DNA from: Pegethrix bostrychoides GSE-TBD4-15B
GTDB taxonomy: Bacteria > Cyanobacteriota > Cyanobacteriia > Elainellales > Elainellaceae
Direction: 5' to 3'
Length of the DNA: 64,000 nt
Assembly (NCBI GenBank): GCA_019359155.1
Contig: JAHHHV010000081.1
Coordinates: 1 to 64,000 of the forward strand
Below the pieces are notes generated by a model. That model was not told the origin of the DNA and made no database searches. It worked only from the letters and a program-made list of their open reading frames with translations. Shown here piece after piece: positions 6,918 to 15,450 of this stretch; positions within the stretch are counted from its first letter, which is position 1, and every line of letters begins with the position of its first letter. The position numbers and the translations under genes were made by a program.

Positions 6918-8299
6918 AGCGTTGGGGCTACTTGCAACCGTTGAACAACCTGATCTAGCCCCACTGCCCGCGAGGCTTTAAATAGAATTCGATCGCCTGG
7001 AGCCATGAGGGTTCGCAGGCGATTGATCAACTCAGCCTGATTGGAAAACTGCTCGGCCACCAGCGGCAGCGCCCCTTCAGCCATCGCTATCGCCTCAGCC
7101 GGATCTGCCAAAATCAGCAGTGCGTCCAGCTTCAGCTTTTGTGCCATTGCTCCAACTCGCTTGTGCAGCTCCTGCGACTGTTCGCCTAGCTCTTTCATCG
7201 TCCCCAGCACCGCGATCCGGCGGGTGGCAGGGGTATCGGCCAGCATTTGCAGCGCTGCCAGCATTGACTCTAGCCCTGCATTGTAGGTTTCATCCAGCAG
7301 CAGCAGGTCGTTGGGCAGCTGAATGCGGCGGGCGCGTCCTTGTGGCAGCTCCACGCTCAGCGCTGGCGCATTAGCCAATAGAGCAGACCAGTCGATTTGC
7401 AGCAGCTCGGCCACCGCAATGGCAGCTAGATAGTTAGAGGCGTTGTGGCGACCGGGCAACGGCAGTTTAATCTGATTCCCCCTGACCACAAGCGTTTCGG
7501 CATCTAGCAGCTCACCACGCAGGTTGCCCGCCTCTAGGCCATAGGTGAGGACTGGTCCCGGCCAGACCTGAGCTGCCGTCTGCATCAGCCGCAGGTTATC
7601 GGCATTTAGCACTGCAGTTCCGGAGGCTGGCATGGCTTGCAGCAGCTCGCATTTGGCATCTGCAATCGCCTGCTCTGATCCGAGTCGGCCAATATGGGCG
7701 GTACCGACGTTGGTAATCACGGCAATATCAGGGCAGGCAATCTGGCTGAGCAGGGCGATTTCTCCAGCGGCTCGCATTCCCATTTCCACCACGGCAAAAT
7801 CATGCTCCGGGCGCAGTTCCAGCAGCGTTTTGGGCAGACCAATCTCGTTGTTGTAGTTGGCCTGAGTTTTCAAGACCTGCCCCTGAGTCGCCAGCAGTGC
7901 CGCAATCAGCTCTTTGGTCGTGGTTTTGCCCACCGAACCTGTGACGGCGATCACCGGGATCTGTACCTGTTTGCGCCACCATTGTCCAATCTGCTGGTAA
8001 GCTTGCAGCGTATCTGCAACGGGCAGCAGACAGAGCTGAGCAGGCCAGCCAGGCTGTCGATTAACCTGCCGATTAACAATTGCCGCTAACGCTCCTTGCT
8101 GTTGTGCTACATCGAGAAAAGCATGGCCGTCGTAGCGCTCGCCCCGCAAGGCCACAAACAGCGATCCGGGCTGAATGGTGCGGCTGTCAGTGCTAATTTG
8201 GCAGAGCTGCTGATCGAGCTGTACTGCGGGAATCGCCCCGTCAGGAAAGTCCAGAGACAAGAGCTGAATCAGCTTGCGGAGCGTCAGGGGATAAGCCAT
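6914..8299 (-). CDS. murF: UDP-N-acetylmuramoyl-tripeptide--D-alanyl-D-alanine ligase
   Basis: MurF adds D-Ala-D-Ala to the UDP-MurNAc-tripeptide with ATP, the last cytoplasmic step of peptidoglycan precursor synthesis. The 461 residues follow the Mur ligase plan. An N-terminal substrate domain holds STDSRTIQPGSLFVALRGERYDG, near residues 33-55. The central ATPase has the P-loop TGSVGKTTTKE and LKTQANYNNEIGLP, which is specific to MurF, and the C-terminal domain has LLLDETYNAGLESM and AVLGTMKELGE. The length is normal and all core motifs are intact. It stands alone on this strand. Confidence 0.95.
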   Translation of the reverse strand: MAYPLTLRKLIQLLSLDFPDGAIPAVQLDQQLCQISTDSRTIQPGSLFVALRGERYDGHAFLDVAQQQGALAAIVNRQVNRQPGWPAQLCLLPVADTLQAYQQIGQWWRKQVQIPVIAVTGSVGKTTTKELIAALLATQGQVLKTQANYNNEIGLPKTLLELRPEHDFAVVEMGMRAAGEIALLSQIACPDIAVITNVGTAHIGRLGSEQAIADAKCELLQAMPASGTAVLNADNLRLMQTAAQVWPGPVLTYGLEAGNLRGELLDAETLVVRGNQIKLPLPGRHNASNYLAAIAVAELLQIDWSALLANAPALSVELPQGRARRIQLPNDLLLLDETYNAGLESMLAALQMLADTPATRRIAVLGTMKELGEQSQELHKRVGAMAQKLKLDALLILADPAEAIAMAEGALPLVAEQFSNQAELINRLRTLMAPGDRILFKASRAVGLDQVVQRLQVAPTL

Positions 8300-8717
8300 A
8301 GCAAATTTTGCGGAAAAGAGCTAGCAGACATCATACCGCCATCTCTCCTGCAAGTAATGCGGTAGGCTCAGGCAAGACGGAACATCAGTAGGTCAGTCCT
8401 GGCAGCAGCTGAGCCGTTTTTAACGGAGCAGGAAATTCATATTTTTTGTGAGGTGGAGCTAGCGGACAGCACCGGGATAACTTCTCCGGGGAACTGCTGT
8501 GTTCTTCCAGACCGAGTGCAAAAACTTAATCGAAACTTTAAAGCACAGCTCGCCGATTTCACAGTTTTGGCCAGTTTTGGCTAGCGAACCCTAGGTATGA
8601 TTAGATACATGGGTTGGCAAAGCCAGAATCACTGCGAAAGTCAGCTAGACTGCGACTCACGGTGCGAACCCACAGCGCGACACCTACCGCGACACCTACC
8701 GCGAAGGACTTGATCCC
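8300..8717. other. Intergenic region between murF and the next gene
   Basis: This divergent spacer of 418 bases must hold promoters for murF and for the gene starting at 8718. I see no clear promoter pair. From 8649 to 8717 it is open in frame with the next gene but has no ATG or GTG. This part holds a 12-base direct repeat, GCGACACCTACC, twice near 8677-8700. Confidence 0.5.
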
Positions 8718-10028
8718 TTGGACAGCCAGCATTCCCAACAGCCGGGCAGCAAAGCCCAGAGGCTCCACAGCTACTATCGTCCGATCACGCCTAGCGAGCA
8801 AAAGCTCTACGACTATCTGCTGTACTGGATTGAACGCGAATCCCCCACCGAAATGCTGGCTCGGTTTCAGGCGCTGTTGATCACTGGCGCTAGCCCTGCC
8901 GAGCCTGAGGTGAGGGCTGCACTCAAAGCGGTGATTGCCTCCAAGCTCGCTGCCGAAGAGTTCCGCTACGTGCTCAACCGCTGCTGTCACATTTTGATCA
9001 ACCGCTGGCAGGCCAATCCTCAGACAAGGCCAGCAATCCTAGAGCTGATTAAGCTGTTTGAAACGCCGCCGCGCCGCCTCAGCGCCAACGCCGCCCAGTC
9101 CGCCTCGGTGCGCCGTCTGCACCAGCTCAATCGGCAGTTTACCCAAACTGACCAATATCAGACCCTGACACGACTCTCACAGGTGCTCAGCGTGGCCGAA
9201 GCGCCGCCCAAGCAGTTGGGCACGCTAATTCGACGCTATCCGTACCTCTATCAGCACTGCCTGCTAAGCGAAGACAGCACCCAAGAGCAGCAGCAGACCA
9301 TCCAGCAGATCCAGACTGCCCGCCAGCGACAGTTTGAACTTGACTTGAATCAGTATGTCACCGACCGAATTCGCCGTCGGCCAGCTGCTAGCGGTGGCTT
9401 AGACAGCCGTTTAGCCAGCAGCAGCATTCGCTCTGCTCAAAACCCAACGCTGCTTGACGATGCCACGCTGGCTCAGGCGCTGCGTCACTACGTGGGCAAA
9501 ATCGATGGTCGGCGCACCTGCCGCGATCAGGCGCTCAGTCTGCTGGCTGGCGCGCCCGCCTCGTTTGGTGGCTTCAAAGATGATCTCTACGAGTATCTGA
9601 CGGCCTCAATCGACTCTGGCTACGGCAAACGCTGCTTCAACCAGCATCTGCACCAGCAGCTTCAGACGTTGCTGCCGGACAGCAACGCGCAGCCGCTCAA
9701 TGATTTTCTGCTGGTCAGAACTTGCAGCCAGATGCTTAGCTTTTTAGTCGTGGATTCCTCTCAGCAGGCCAACCACTATATATTTGTCGATTTGATGACT
9801 AACTTGGGCGCGATCACCACAACCGGACTGCTGCTGAAAGTTGTGCTGCTCTGCCGCAAGGTGATTCCGGGGCTAGAAAAACGCTTCTCAATTCTGTTTA
9901 GTCACTACGAAGCCCATCAGCATGAGGCTGTGCAGTGGCTAGTGCAGGCGCTAGAAAACCTGAATCTGGCGCTGACCACCAATTTTGGCAGCGTCACCCT
10001 GCCGCTCTTTACTGCGACTAGAGGCTAG
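8718..10028 (+). CDS. Uncharacterised mostly helical protein, 436 residues
   Basis: I cannot assign a family. The sequence is soluble and predicted mostly helical, with many Gln, Leu and Arg residues. Its parts are an N-terminal region with ITPSEQKLYDYLLYWIERE, a middle Gln-rich stretch (QEQQQTIQQIQTARQRQ), a possible flexible link (RRRPAASGGLDSR), and a C-terminal half containing ASFGGFKDDLYEYLT and hydrophobic NLGAITTTGLLLKVVLL. The first Met is at residue 46, so TTG 8718 is taken as the start; a stop at 8646-8648 bounds the frame. It is followed by the nitrilase gene on the same strand after 78 bases. It is probably a conserved cyanobacterial protein, as codon use matches the neighbours, but this was not tested. 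Confidence 0.75.
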   Translation: MDSQHSQQPGSKAQRLHSYYRPITPSEQKLYDYLLYWIERESPTEMLARFQALLITGASPAEPEVRAALKAVIASKLAAEEFRYVLNRCCHILINRWQANPQTRPAILELIKLFETPPRRLSANAAQSASVRRLHQLNRQFTQTDQYQTLTRLSQVLSVAEAPPKQLGTLIRRYPYLYQHCLLSEDSTQEQQQTIQQIQTARQRQFELDLNQYVTDRIRRRPAASGGLDSRLASSSIRSAQNPTLLDDATLAQALRHYVGKIDGRRTCRDQALSLLAGAPASFGGFKDDLYEYLTASIDSGYGKRCFNQHLHQQLQTLLPDSNAQPLNDFLLVRTCSQMLSFLVVDSSQQANHYIFVDLMTNLGAITTTGLLLKVVLLCRKVIPGLEKRFSILFSHYEAHQHEAVQWLVQALENLNLALTTNFGSVTLPLFTATRG

Positions 10029-10106
10029 ACCAGAGGCGAGGCGCTAATCGGGGCAGCGCTCCCAATTAGTGGCAAGATGTTAAAACCACTCCTCTTCTAA
10101 TTCTCT

Positions 10107-10919
10107 ATGAAGTCTTATCTCGCTGCTGCGGTGCAAATGAATAGCCTGCCGAATCTTGAGCAAAACTTGGCGCAGGCCGAAGACTTGATTGATTTGGCGG
10201 TGCGGCGCGGCGCGGCTCTCGTTTGCTTGCCGGAAAACTTCTCGTTTTTGGGCGACGAGACCGCCAAAATTGCCCAGGCTGAGACCATTGCCGACCGCAG
10301 CGAAAAATTTCTGAAGACGATGGCGCAGCGCTACCAAATCACCTTGCTGGGCGGCGGTTTTCCTGTGCCTACTCAGGCAGGGAAAGTTCACAACACGGCA
10401 TTGCTGGTGGGCAGCAGCGGTGAAGAGCTAGCCCGCTATGAGAAAGTGCATCTGTTTGATGTCAACTTGCCAGATGGCAACACCTACCAAGAATCGCAGA
10501 GCGTCGTAGCTGGCCTCGATCTGCCGCCAGTTCATCCCTCTAAAGATCTGGGGCATCTAGGTCTGTCCGTCTGCTATGACGTGCGCTTTCCCGAACTCTA
10601 TCGTCACCTGTCGCAGATGGGAGCTGAGGTACTGATTATTCCTGCGGCTTTTACGGCCTATACCGGCAAAGACCACTGGCAAATCTTGCTGCGCTCCCGC
10701 GCGATTGAAAATACCTGCTACGTCATCGCCCCAGCCCAGACCGGACGGCACAACGCTAGACGGCAATCTCATGGACATGCGCTGATTGTTGATCCCTGGG
10801 GTATGGTTCTGGCCGATGCGGGTGAACAGCCCGGTCTAGCCATTGCCTCCGTTGAGCCATCGCGGCTAGAGCAGGTACGCCGTCAGATGCCTAGCCTTCA
10901 GCACCGAGTATTTATCTAA
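10107..10919 (+). CDS. Carbon-nitrogen hydrolase, Nit1/Nit2-like (deaminated glutathione amidase type)
   Basis: The 270-residue protein is a complete nitrilase-superfamily amidase. The Glu-Lys-Cys triad is visible as E43 (LPENFSFLG), K113 (YEKVHLFDV) and C156 (SVCYDVRFPE). The CYDVRFPE motif and the short length fit the Nit/omega-amidase branch, whose members hydrolyse deaminated glutathione as metabolite repair. An ATG at 10107 fits the usual N-terminus (AAVQMNS). Its stop codon lies within a perfect hairpin (10906-10930). It may share a transcript with the gene upstream. Confidence 0.87.
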   Translation: MKSYLAAAVQMNSLPNLEQNLAQAEDLIDLAVRRGAALVCLPENFSFLGDETAKIAQAETIADRSEKFLKTMAQRYQITLLGGGFPVPTQAGKVHNTALLVGSSGEELARYEKVHLFDVNLPDGNTYQESQSVVAGLDLPPVHPSKDLGHLGLSVCYDVRFPELYRHLSQMGAEVLIIPAAFTAYTGKDHWQILLRSRAIENTCYVIAPAQTGRHNARRQSHGHALIVDPWGMVLADAGEQPGLAIASVEPSRLEQVRRQMPSLQHRVFI

Positions 10920-10930
10920 GATAAATACTC
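10906..10930 (+). repeat. Perfect 11-bp palindrome spanning the nitrilase stop codon
   Basis: GAGTATTTATC (10906-10916) and GATAAATACTC (10920-10930) pair perfectly around a three-base loop. The TAA stop lies in the loop region. It is AT-rich and has no T-run, so it is not a classical terminator; it may end or stabilise the mRNA 3' end. Confidence 0.7.
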
Positions 10931-11005
10931 TCTCTAAGCAATTTCATTCAGATCTGCTCTAATGACTACTCCTTATGGTGTTAAGAACCATGTAGAGTAA
11001 ACAAG

Positions 11006-12424
11006 ATGAGTTTTGCGATCGGCATGGTCAATCTGATCCACTGGAACGCCCTGGTTTCCCCTAATGCTTTTAAGTTACCGCCCATCGTGAACGTTCTGGC
11101 TCAATCGCCTGAGCCTAGCACCGTCCAGACTGGGCCAATTTTGTTGGCGGGCACACTGTTAAGTCTGGTCATTATCTATATGGCCTCCAAGCTAGTGGGC
11201 GAAATCTGCGCCCGGATCAATCTGCCGACTGTGCTGGGTGAACTGGTCGGCGGCGTGATTATCGGCATCTCAGCGCTCAACCTGCTGGTGTTTACTGAGG
11301 GCGGCGGTGGCAGTGCAGCCTGGGTGCTGCAACTTTTGCAAAGCACAGCTGGACTTACGCCCGAACTCACGCCCAGCGTCGCTGAATCGCTAAGCGAAGT
11401 CATCTCAATTTTGTCGGAGCTAGGAGTCATTATTCTGCTGTTTGAGATTGGACTTGAGTCTAATTTGAACGAGCTGATTCGAGTCGGGCCACAGGCAGCA
11501 GTTGTGGCGATCGTGGGCGTAGTTGTCCCTTTTGCAGCGGGCACGGCTGGGCTGATTGCTCTATTCCATGTGGCGACTGTGCCAGCAGTATTTGCGGGCG
11601 CAGCGCTAACCGCAACCAGCATCGGCATCACGGCTAAAGTGCTAGCTGAACTCCAGCAGCTCAGCTCCTCTGAAGGCCAGATTATTATTGGAGCTGCGGT
11701 ACTAGACGACATTTTGGGGATCATCGTGCTGGCGGTCGTAGCAAACCTGGCCAAAACAGGCGAGGTCGAGCTGAGCAACGTGCTCTATCTCGTTGTGGGC
11801 GCTGCGGTATTTCTAGTCGGATCAATTCTGATTGGCCGTTTTCTGAGCCCTTATTTTGTGTCTATGGTGAATCGGATGCAGACGCGCGGACAGCTGCTGA
11901 TTGCCTCATTGATCTTCGCTTTCATCCTGGCTTACATTGGAGCTGTGATCCAGCTTGAGGCAATTTTGGGTGCATTTGCGGCAGGGCTGGTGCTGGCCGA
12001 AACCGAAAAGCATAAGGAGATAGAAGAGCAGCTGCTGCCCGTTGCCGATATGCTCGTGCCCATTTTCTTTGTGGTGGTAGGCGCTAAAACAGACGTTAGC
12101 GTTTTGAATCCATTCGATCCAGCCAACCGCGAAGGGCTGATCATTGCGGCGTTTTTGGTCGTAGTAGCGATTGTTGGTAAGGTCGTGACGGGTCTAACGG
12201 TGTTTGGGCAGCCTGATCTGAATCGGCTGGCGATTGGCGTGGGCATGGTACCGCGGGGCGAGGTGGGACTCGTGTTTGCGGGAGTCGGCTCGGCGACTGG
12301 AATTCTGCCAAAGTCGCTGGAGGCCGCGATTATCGTCATGGTAATTTTCACCACATTTATTGCTCCGCCGCTGCTGCGGGTTGTGTTCCAGAAAGCTCCG
12401 GCTTCAGTGCCAGAATCCACCTAG
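11006..12424 (+). CDS. CPA2-type cation:proton antiporter
   Basis: A 472-residue membrane protein with about 12 hydrophobic segments of the Na+/H+ exchanger (PF00999) fold. Family marks include INLPTVLGELVGGVIIG after the first helices, LLFEIGLESNLNEL, FAGAALTATSIGITAKVL and AAVLDDILGIIVLA, which contains the paired Asp residues of the ion-binding site. VPRGEVGLVFAGVG is near the C-terminus. There is no C-terminal TrkA-N/RCK domain, unlike KefB/C. Cyanobacteria carry several such exchangers (NhaS/NapA types) at the plasma or thylakoid membrane; which one this is cannot be told here. It would exchange Na+ or K+ for H+ in ion and pH balance. Confidence 0.87.
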   Translation: MSFAIGMVNLIHWNALVSPNAFKLPPIVNVLAQSPEPSTVQTGPILLAGTLLSLVIIYMASKLVGEICARINLPTVLGELVGGVIIGISALNLLVFTEGGGGSAAWVLQLLQSTAGLTPELTPSVAESLSEVISILSELGVIILLFEIGLESNLNELIRVGPQAAVVAIVGVVVPFAAGTAGLIALFHVATVPAVFAGAALTATSIGITAKVLAELQQLSSSEGQIIIGAAVLDDILGIIVLAVVANLAKTGEVELSNVLYLVVGAAVFLVGSILIGRFLSPYFVSMVNRMQTRGQLLIASLIFAFILAYIGAVIQLEAILGAFAAGLVLAETEKHKEIEEQLLPVADMLVPIFFVVVGAKTDVSVLNPFDPANREGLIIAAFLVVVAIVGKVVTGLTVFGQPDLNRLAIGVGMVPRGEVGLVFAGVGSATGILPKSLEAAIIVMVIFTTFIAPPLLRVVFQKAPASVPEST

Positions 12425-12552
12425 CCCAACCGCTATTCGCGTTTGACCCACAGCCTGTCGGGAGTTCCTAGCGAGCCGCAAAATTCTTCCAAGTCCTGTT
12501 CCAGAATTGAAATTAGACAGTACGATGAGCAGACTTTTGAGGAGTGTTCGCT

Positions 12553-12639
12553 ATGACTACCGTCTGGATCAGGTTCGATCGATCGCGTCTCCATAACTCG
12601 ACAGCTGGCAATTTGACGATGCTCAGGCGAGCCGTTTAG
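12553..12639 (+). CDS. Possible 28-residue ORF upstream of murI
   Basis: GAGGAG eight bases before an ATG is one of the better ribosome sites in the window. The ORF of 28 codons begins MTTVWIRFDR and ends in TAG at 12637-12639, 68 bases before murI. It has no membrane segment or recognised domain. It could be a short leader or chance, since the spacer is only 283 bases and no conservation data are at hand. Confidence 0.25.
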   Translation: MTTVWIRFDRSRLHNSTAGNLTMLRRAV

Positions 12640-12707
12640 CCAGCCTCAGCATTTCAGCCCTCTTGCGATTGTGCGATCGATATCCAGATTCTCTCATTTG
12701 ACTTTAT

Positions 12708-13601
12708 ATGAATTCACCTTTTCTAGATCCGATTCGGCTGGCCGTCAGCGAACCCCAGCGCGCCAAAATCGGCGTTTTTGACAGCGGAGCTGGGGGGCTA
12801 ACCGTGCTGCGAGAGCTGTATCGCCAGCTGCCAAACGAATCGGTGATCTACTTTGGCGATACGGCTCGACTCCCCTACGGCATTCGCTCAAAGGCCGAAA
12901 TTCTGCAATATGTGCGCGAGATTTTACACTGGATGCTGCTGCAAAACGTCAAGATGGTGATCATGGCTTGCAGCACTGGTTCGGCACTGGCGCTAGAGCA
13001 GGTTCGCTCTGAGTTTGATCTGCCGATTTTAGGCGTGCTGCTGCCGGGAGCCAGAGCCTCAGTCCGATTGGGCAAGCGGATTGGCGTGATTGCCACACCT
13101 GCCACAGCCGCCAGCCATGCCTATCGTCATGCTATTCAGGAAATTGATCCCAGCGCCCAGGTCTGGCAGGTCGGCTGTCCAGAGTTTGTGCCGCTCGTCG
13201 AAACCAACCGTATTGAGGATGACTACACCCGTCAGGTCGCCAAAGAATATTTGAAGCCACTGCTAGAGCGCCAGATTGACACCTTGATCTATGGCTGCAC
13301 GCACTATCCGCACCTGGCTCCGGTGATCAAGTCCATTGTGCCAAGCTCAGTGCGGCTGATCGATCCGGCGGTCTATGTTGTGCAGGCCGCAGCTCAGGAG
13401 CTAGAAATGCTGGGGCTAAGAAGTACGCGCACGGCAGTCCCGACCGAGTTTTGGGTCAGCGGCAGCCCTGAGACTTTTACGCAGCTCTCGGTGCAGTGGC
13501 TGGGCTGCGCGCCGCTGGTGCGTCAGGTGAATGTGGCTCAAGCTGCTGCCCCCTATTTGCATGCTCGCAGCCAAGAGTCAAGCCTCAGAAGCCAGAGCTA
13601 G
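12708..13601 (+). CDS. murI: Glutamate racemase
   Basis: MurI makes D-glutamate for peptidoglycan. The 297 residues show the two half-sites of the family: GVFDSGAGGLTVLREL with the catalytic-region Asp (D25), GDTARLPYG, C88 in MACSTGS, and C197 with H199 in GCTHYPHL. The usual first Cys motif is ACNTxS; here Asn is replaced by Ser (ACSTGS), an uncommon change next to the catalytic cysteine. Everything else looks normal, so the enzyme is probably active. As in many cyanobacteria it lies near sds, though on this genome a small minus-strand ORF intervenes. A long inverted repeat follows its stop. Confidence 0.92.
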   Translation: MNSPFLDPIRLAVSEPQRAKIGVFDSGAGGLTVLRELYRQLPNESVIYFGDTARLPYGIRSKAEILQYVREILHWMLLQNVKMVIMACSTGSALALEQVRSEFDLPILGVLLPGARASVRLGKRIGVIATPATAASHAYRHAIQEIDPSAQVWQVGCPEFVPLVETNRIEDDYTRQVAKEYLKPLLERQIDTLIYGCTHYPHLAPVIKSIVPSSVRLIDPAVYVVQAAAQELEMLGLRSTRTAVPTEFWVSGSPETFTQLSVQWLGCAPLVRQVNVAQAAAPYLHARSQESSLRSQS

Positions 13602-13606
13602 CGCCC

Positions 13607-13656
13607 GATGCAAAAGTGGCCACCCGAACCTGAATCCTGGCAGCCACTTTTGCATC
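13607..13656. terminator. Long inverted repeat, likely bidirectional terminator
   Basis: GATGCAAAAGTGGC (13607-13620) and GCCACTTTTGCATC (13643-13656) pair perfectly over 14 bases around a 22-base loop. Each strand has a GC part followed by a TTTT tract within the stem. It starts six bases after murI and lies between murI and a convergent small ORF, as expected of a shared terminator. Confidence 0.6.
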
Positions 13657-13718
13657 GGTCAGTTTAAATAACCCCAGGCCAATTCAGCCTAAGATTACAG
13701 ATATAGATGCACATACCG

Positions 13719-13752
13719 TTAGCTACTAGAGGCCATTAGCTACTAGAGGCCA
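13719..13752 (+). repeat. 17-bp tandem duplication, two copies
   Basis: TTAGCTACTAGAGGCCA occurs twice without a gap (13719-13735, 13736-13752) between the terminator and the small ORF at 13781. Confidence 0.9.
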
Positions 13753-13780
13753 TTAGAATGCAAAGCCAGACAGCCTGCAA

Positions 13781-13882
13781 TTAAGCCTGCGAACGCTCTG
13801 CTAGCTTCAGCAAGACGTATATGGTCAACAGGTAGCCAGTCGCCAGAATCGGAATGATCAGCGGAATTGTGTCATACGCCAT
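13781..13882 (-). CDS. Candidate 33-residue single-span membrane protein
   Basis: On the minus strand an ATG-to-TAA frame of 33 codons begins MAYDTIPLIIPILATG and continues with a hydrophobic stretch to YVLLKL, ending in the polar tail AERSQA. This is one transmembrane helix with a short charged end, the layout of the tiny subunits of photosystems, cytochrome b6f and NDH-1 complexes. I cannot match it to a named subunit from memory. The ORF is convergent with murI, with a shared terminator between them, which supports transcription. No strong ribosome site is visible before the ATG. Confidence 0.5.
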   Translation of the reverse strand: MAYDTIPLIIPILATGYLLTIYVLLKLAERSQA

Positions 13883-14444
13883 GATTAAACTCAACAATAA
13901 TAGTCAGGACAGGTTAGGCATCCAGCCTTGTACAGATGCAGTATTGTCAGCGTCAGCAGCGATTTTTAGTAAACCCTGCCGCTACAGAAGATTTCTAGAG
14001 TCTGGTCGACACTGCATAGAGTCCAGTTTGAGGCGACAGCCATCTGTCTCATAAACTCTGCCCTGCCAACAAGGCAACGCCTCACCAGCAGGAACTCTAT
14101 TCAGCTATCAGGGCGATGAGCTGGCTCTTCCAATTGAGTTCAACCGAAAGAGATGAAGCCCTATGCGACCTCTGAGGATTACATCGCAGACCCAGGAAAA
14201 CCTGTATCACTTTGACTGAATTTATATAATTTTGAAATGCTTACAAGTTAATCTAACATAGTCATACGGCTGTTTTGGGGCAATTCTCTCAGAAAGTTTA
14301 CATTTTTTGATGCTGGCTACAGGCAGGATGCAAGGCAGGAATTTTTGCGGAAATCTTGCAGATTTTGTTAAGTCACAGAAGGGTTAGCTTAAAATAAAGG
14401 TAAGATATGTAAAATTTCGTAACTAAAGTCAGCGTCAGCTATCC
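13883..14444. other. Intergenic region upstream of sds
   Basis: 562 bases without a convincing gene. The right half is AT-rich and probably holds the sds promoter: TAAAAT near 14390 is a plausible -10 without a good -35. A TATAAT also occurs near 14223, with only seven bases to the preceding TTGACT, which is too close for a standard promoter. A 66-codon plus-strand frame at 13854-14054 overlaps the small minus-strand ORF and looks like chance. Confidence 0.5.
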
Positions 14445-15416
14445 ATGACCTCAGCTACCTCCCTTTTCTCGCCCGTTGAAGCAGATTTAAGTCTCTTAAC
14501 TGACAATCTGAAGCAGTTAGTGGGTGCGCGTCACCCGATTCTCTATGCGGCAGCGGAGCATCTGTTTGGGGCAGGCGGCAAGCGAGTGAGACCTGCGATT
14601 GTGCTGCTGATGTCGCGAGCCACCATGCCAGATCAGGGCATTACGCCCAAGCATCGGCGGCTGGCCGAAATTACCGAAATGATTCACACAGCCAGCTTGG
14701 TGCATGACGATGTCATTGACGAATCAGAGCTGCGCCGGGGCGTGCCCACCGTTCACAGCAACTTCGGTAACCGGATTGCAGTCTTGGCAGGCGACTTCCT
14801 GTTTGCTCAATCCTCCTGGTATCTGGCTAATCTAGACAATCTAACGGTCGTTAAGCTGCTGTCAGAAGTGATTCGAGACTTTGCGGAGGGCGAGATCCAG
14901 CAGGGGCTGAACCGCTTTGACACCAGCCTCTCTATCGAAGCCTATTTGGAAAAAAGCTACTACAAGACAGCTTCGCTGATGGCCAACAGCTCTGAGGCGG
15001 CGGGGATTCTCAGCGGCATCTCGCCTGAACTAGCCAAAAACCTCTACGGCTATGGCCGTCACTTTGGGCTAGCTTTCCAAATAGTTGACGATATTCTGGA
15101 CTTTACCAGCTCTAGCGAAGCACTCGGCAAACCGGTGGGATCTGATCTCAAGAGCGGCAATCTGACTGCGCCCGTGCTGTATGCGCTGGAAGAGAAGCCC
15201 TACCTAGAAGGACTGATTGAGCGCGAGTTTGCTGAGGAGGACGACCTCGAACAGGCGCTGGCGCTGATTGCCGACAGTCGCGGCATTGAGCGTTCGCGGG
15301 AGCTGGCGACCTATCACGCCCAGGCGGCAGTCCGGCAGCTAGCAGATCTGCCGCCCTCTGATTCTCTCCAGGCGATGATTGAGCTAGCTGAGTACCAGTT
15401 AAGCCGACTGTACTGA
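14445..15416 (+). CDS. sds: Solanesyl diphosphate synthase (long-chain polyprenyl synthase)
   Basis: This 323-residue trans-prenyltransferase elongates allylic diphosphates with isopentenyl diphosphate to make the side chain of plastoquinone. Both Asp-rich motifs are intact: DDVIDESELRRG (D88, D89, D92) and DDILDFTSSSEALGKPVGSDLKSG. The GGKRVRP substrate motif (residues 45-51) is also present. The LVHDDVIDES region without bulky residues just before the first motif fits a long-chain product such as C45, but chain length is inferred. Location next to murI matches many cyanobacterial genomes. Confidence 0.92.
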   Translation: MTSATSLFSPVEADLSLLTDNLKQLVGARHPILYAAAEHLFGAGGKRVRPAIVLLMSRATMPDQGITPKHRRLAEITEMIHTASLVHDDVIDESELRRGVPTVHSNFGNRIAVLAGDFLFAQSSWYLANLDNLTVVKLLSEVIRDFAEGEIQQGLNRFDTSLSIEAYLEKSYYKTASLMANSSEAAGILSGISPELAKNLYGYGRHFGLAFQIVDDILDFTSSSEALGKPVGSDLKSGNLTAPVLYALEEKPYLEGLIEREFAEEDDLEQALALIADSRGIERSRELATYHAQAAVRQLADLPPSDSLQAMIELAEYQLSRLY

Positions 15417-15450
15417 TGCTTGGATCGCGTGGGCAGCAATACAGCTTGAG

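Noticed and set aside
11176-12420. Long minus-strand frames opposite the antiporter gene
   Set aside because: They are Ser/Thr/Ala-rich shadows of the hydrophobic coding strand, with no domain and no ribosome site.
13854-14054. 66-codon plus-strand ORF upstream of sds
   Set aside because: No ribosome site, odd composition, and it overlaps the small minus-strand membrane ORF.
14205-14230. TTGACT and TATAAT as an sds promoter
   Set aside because: The two elements are only seven bases apart and the site is over 200 bases from the gene.
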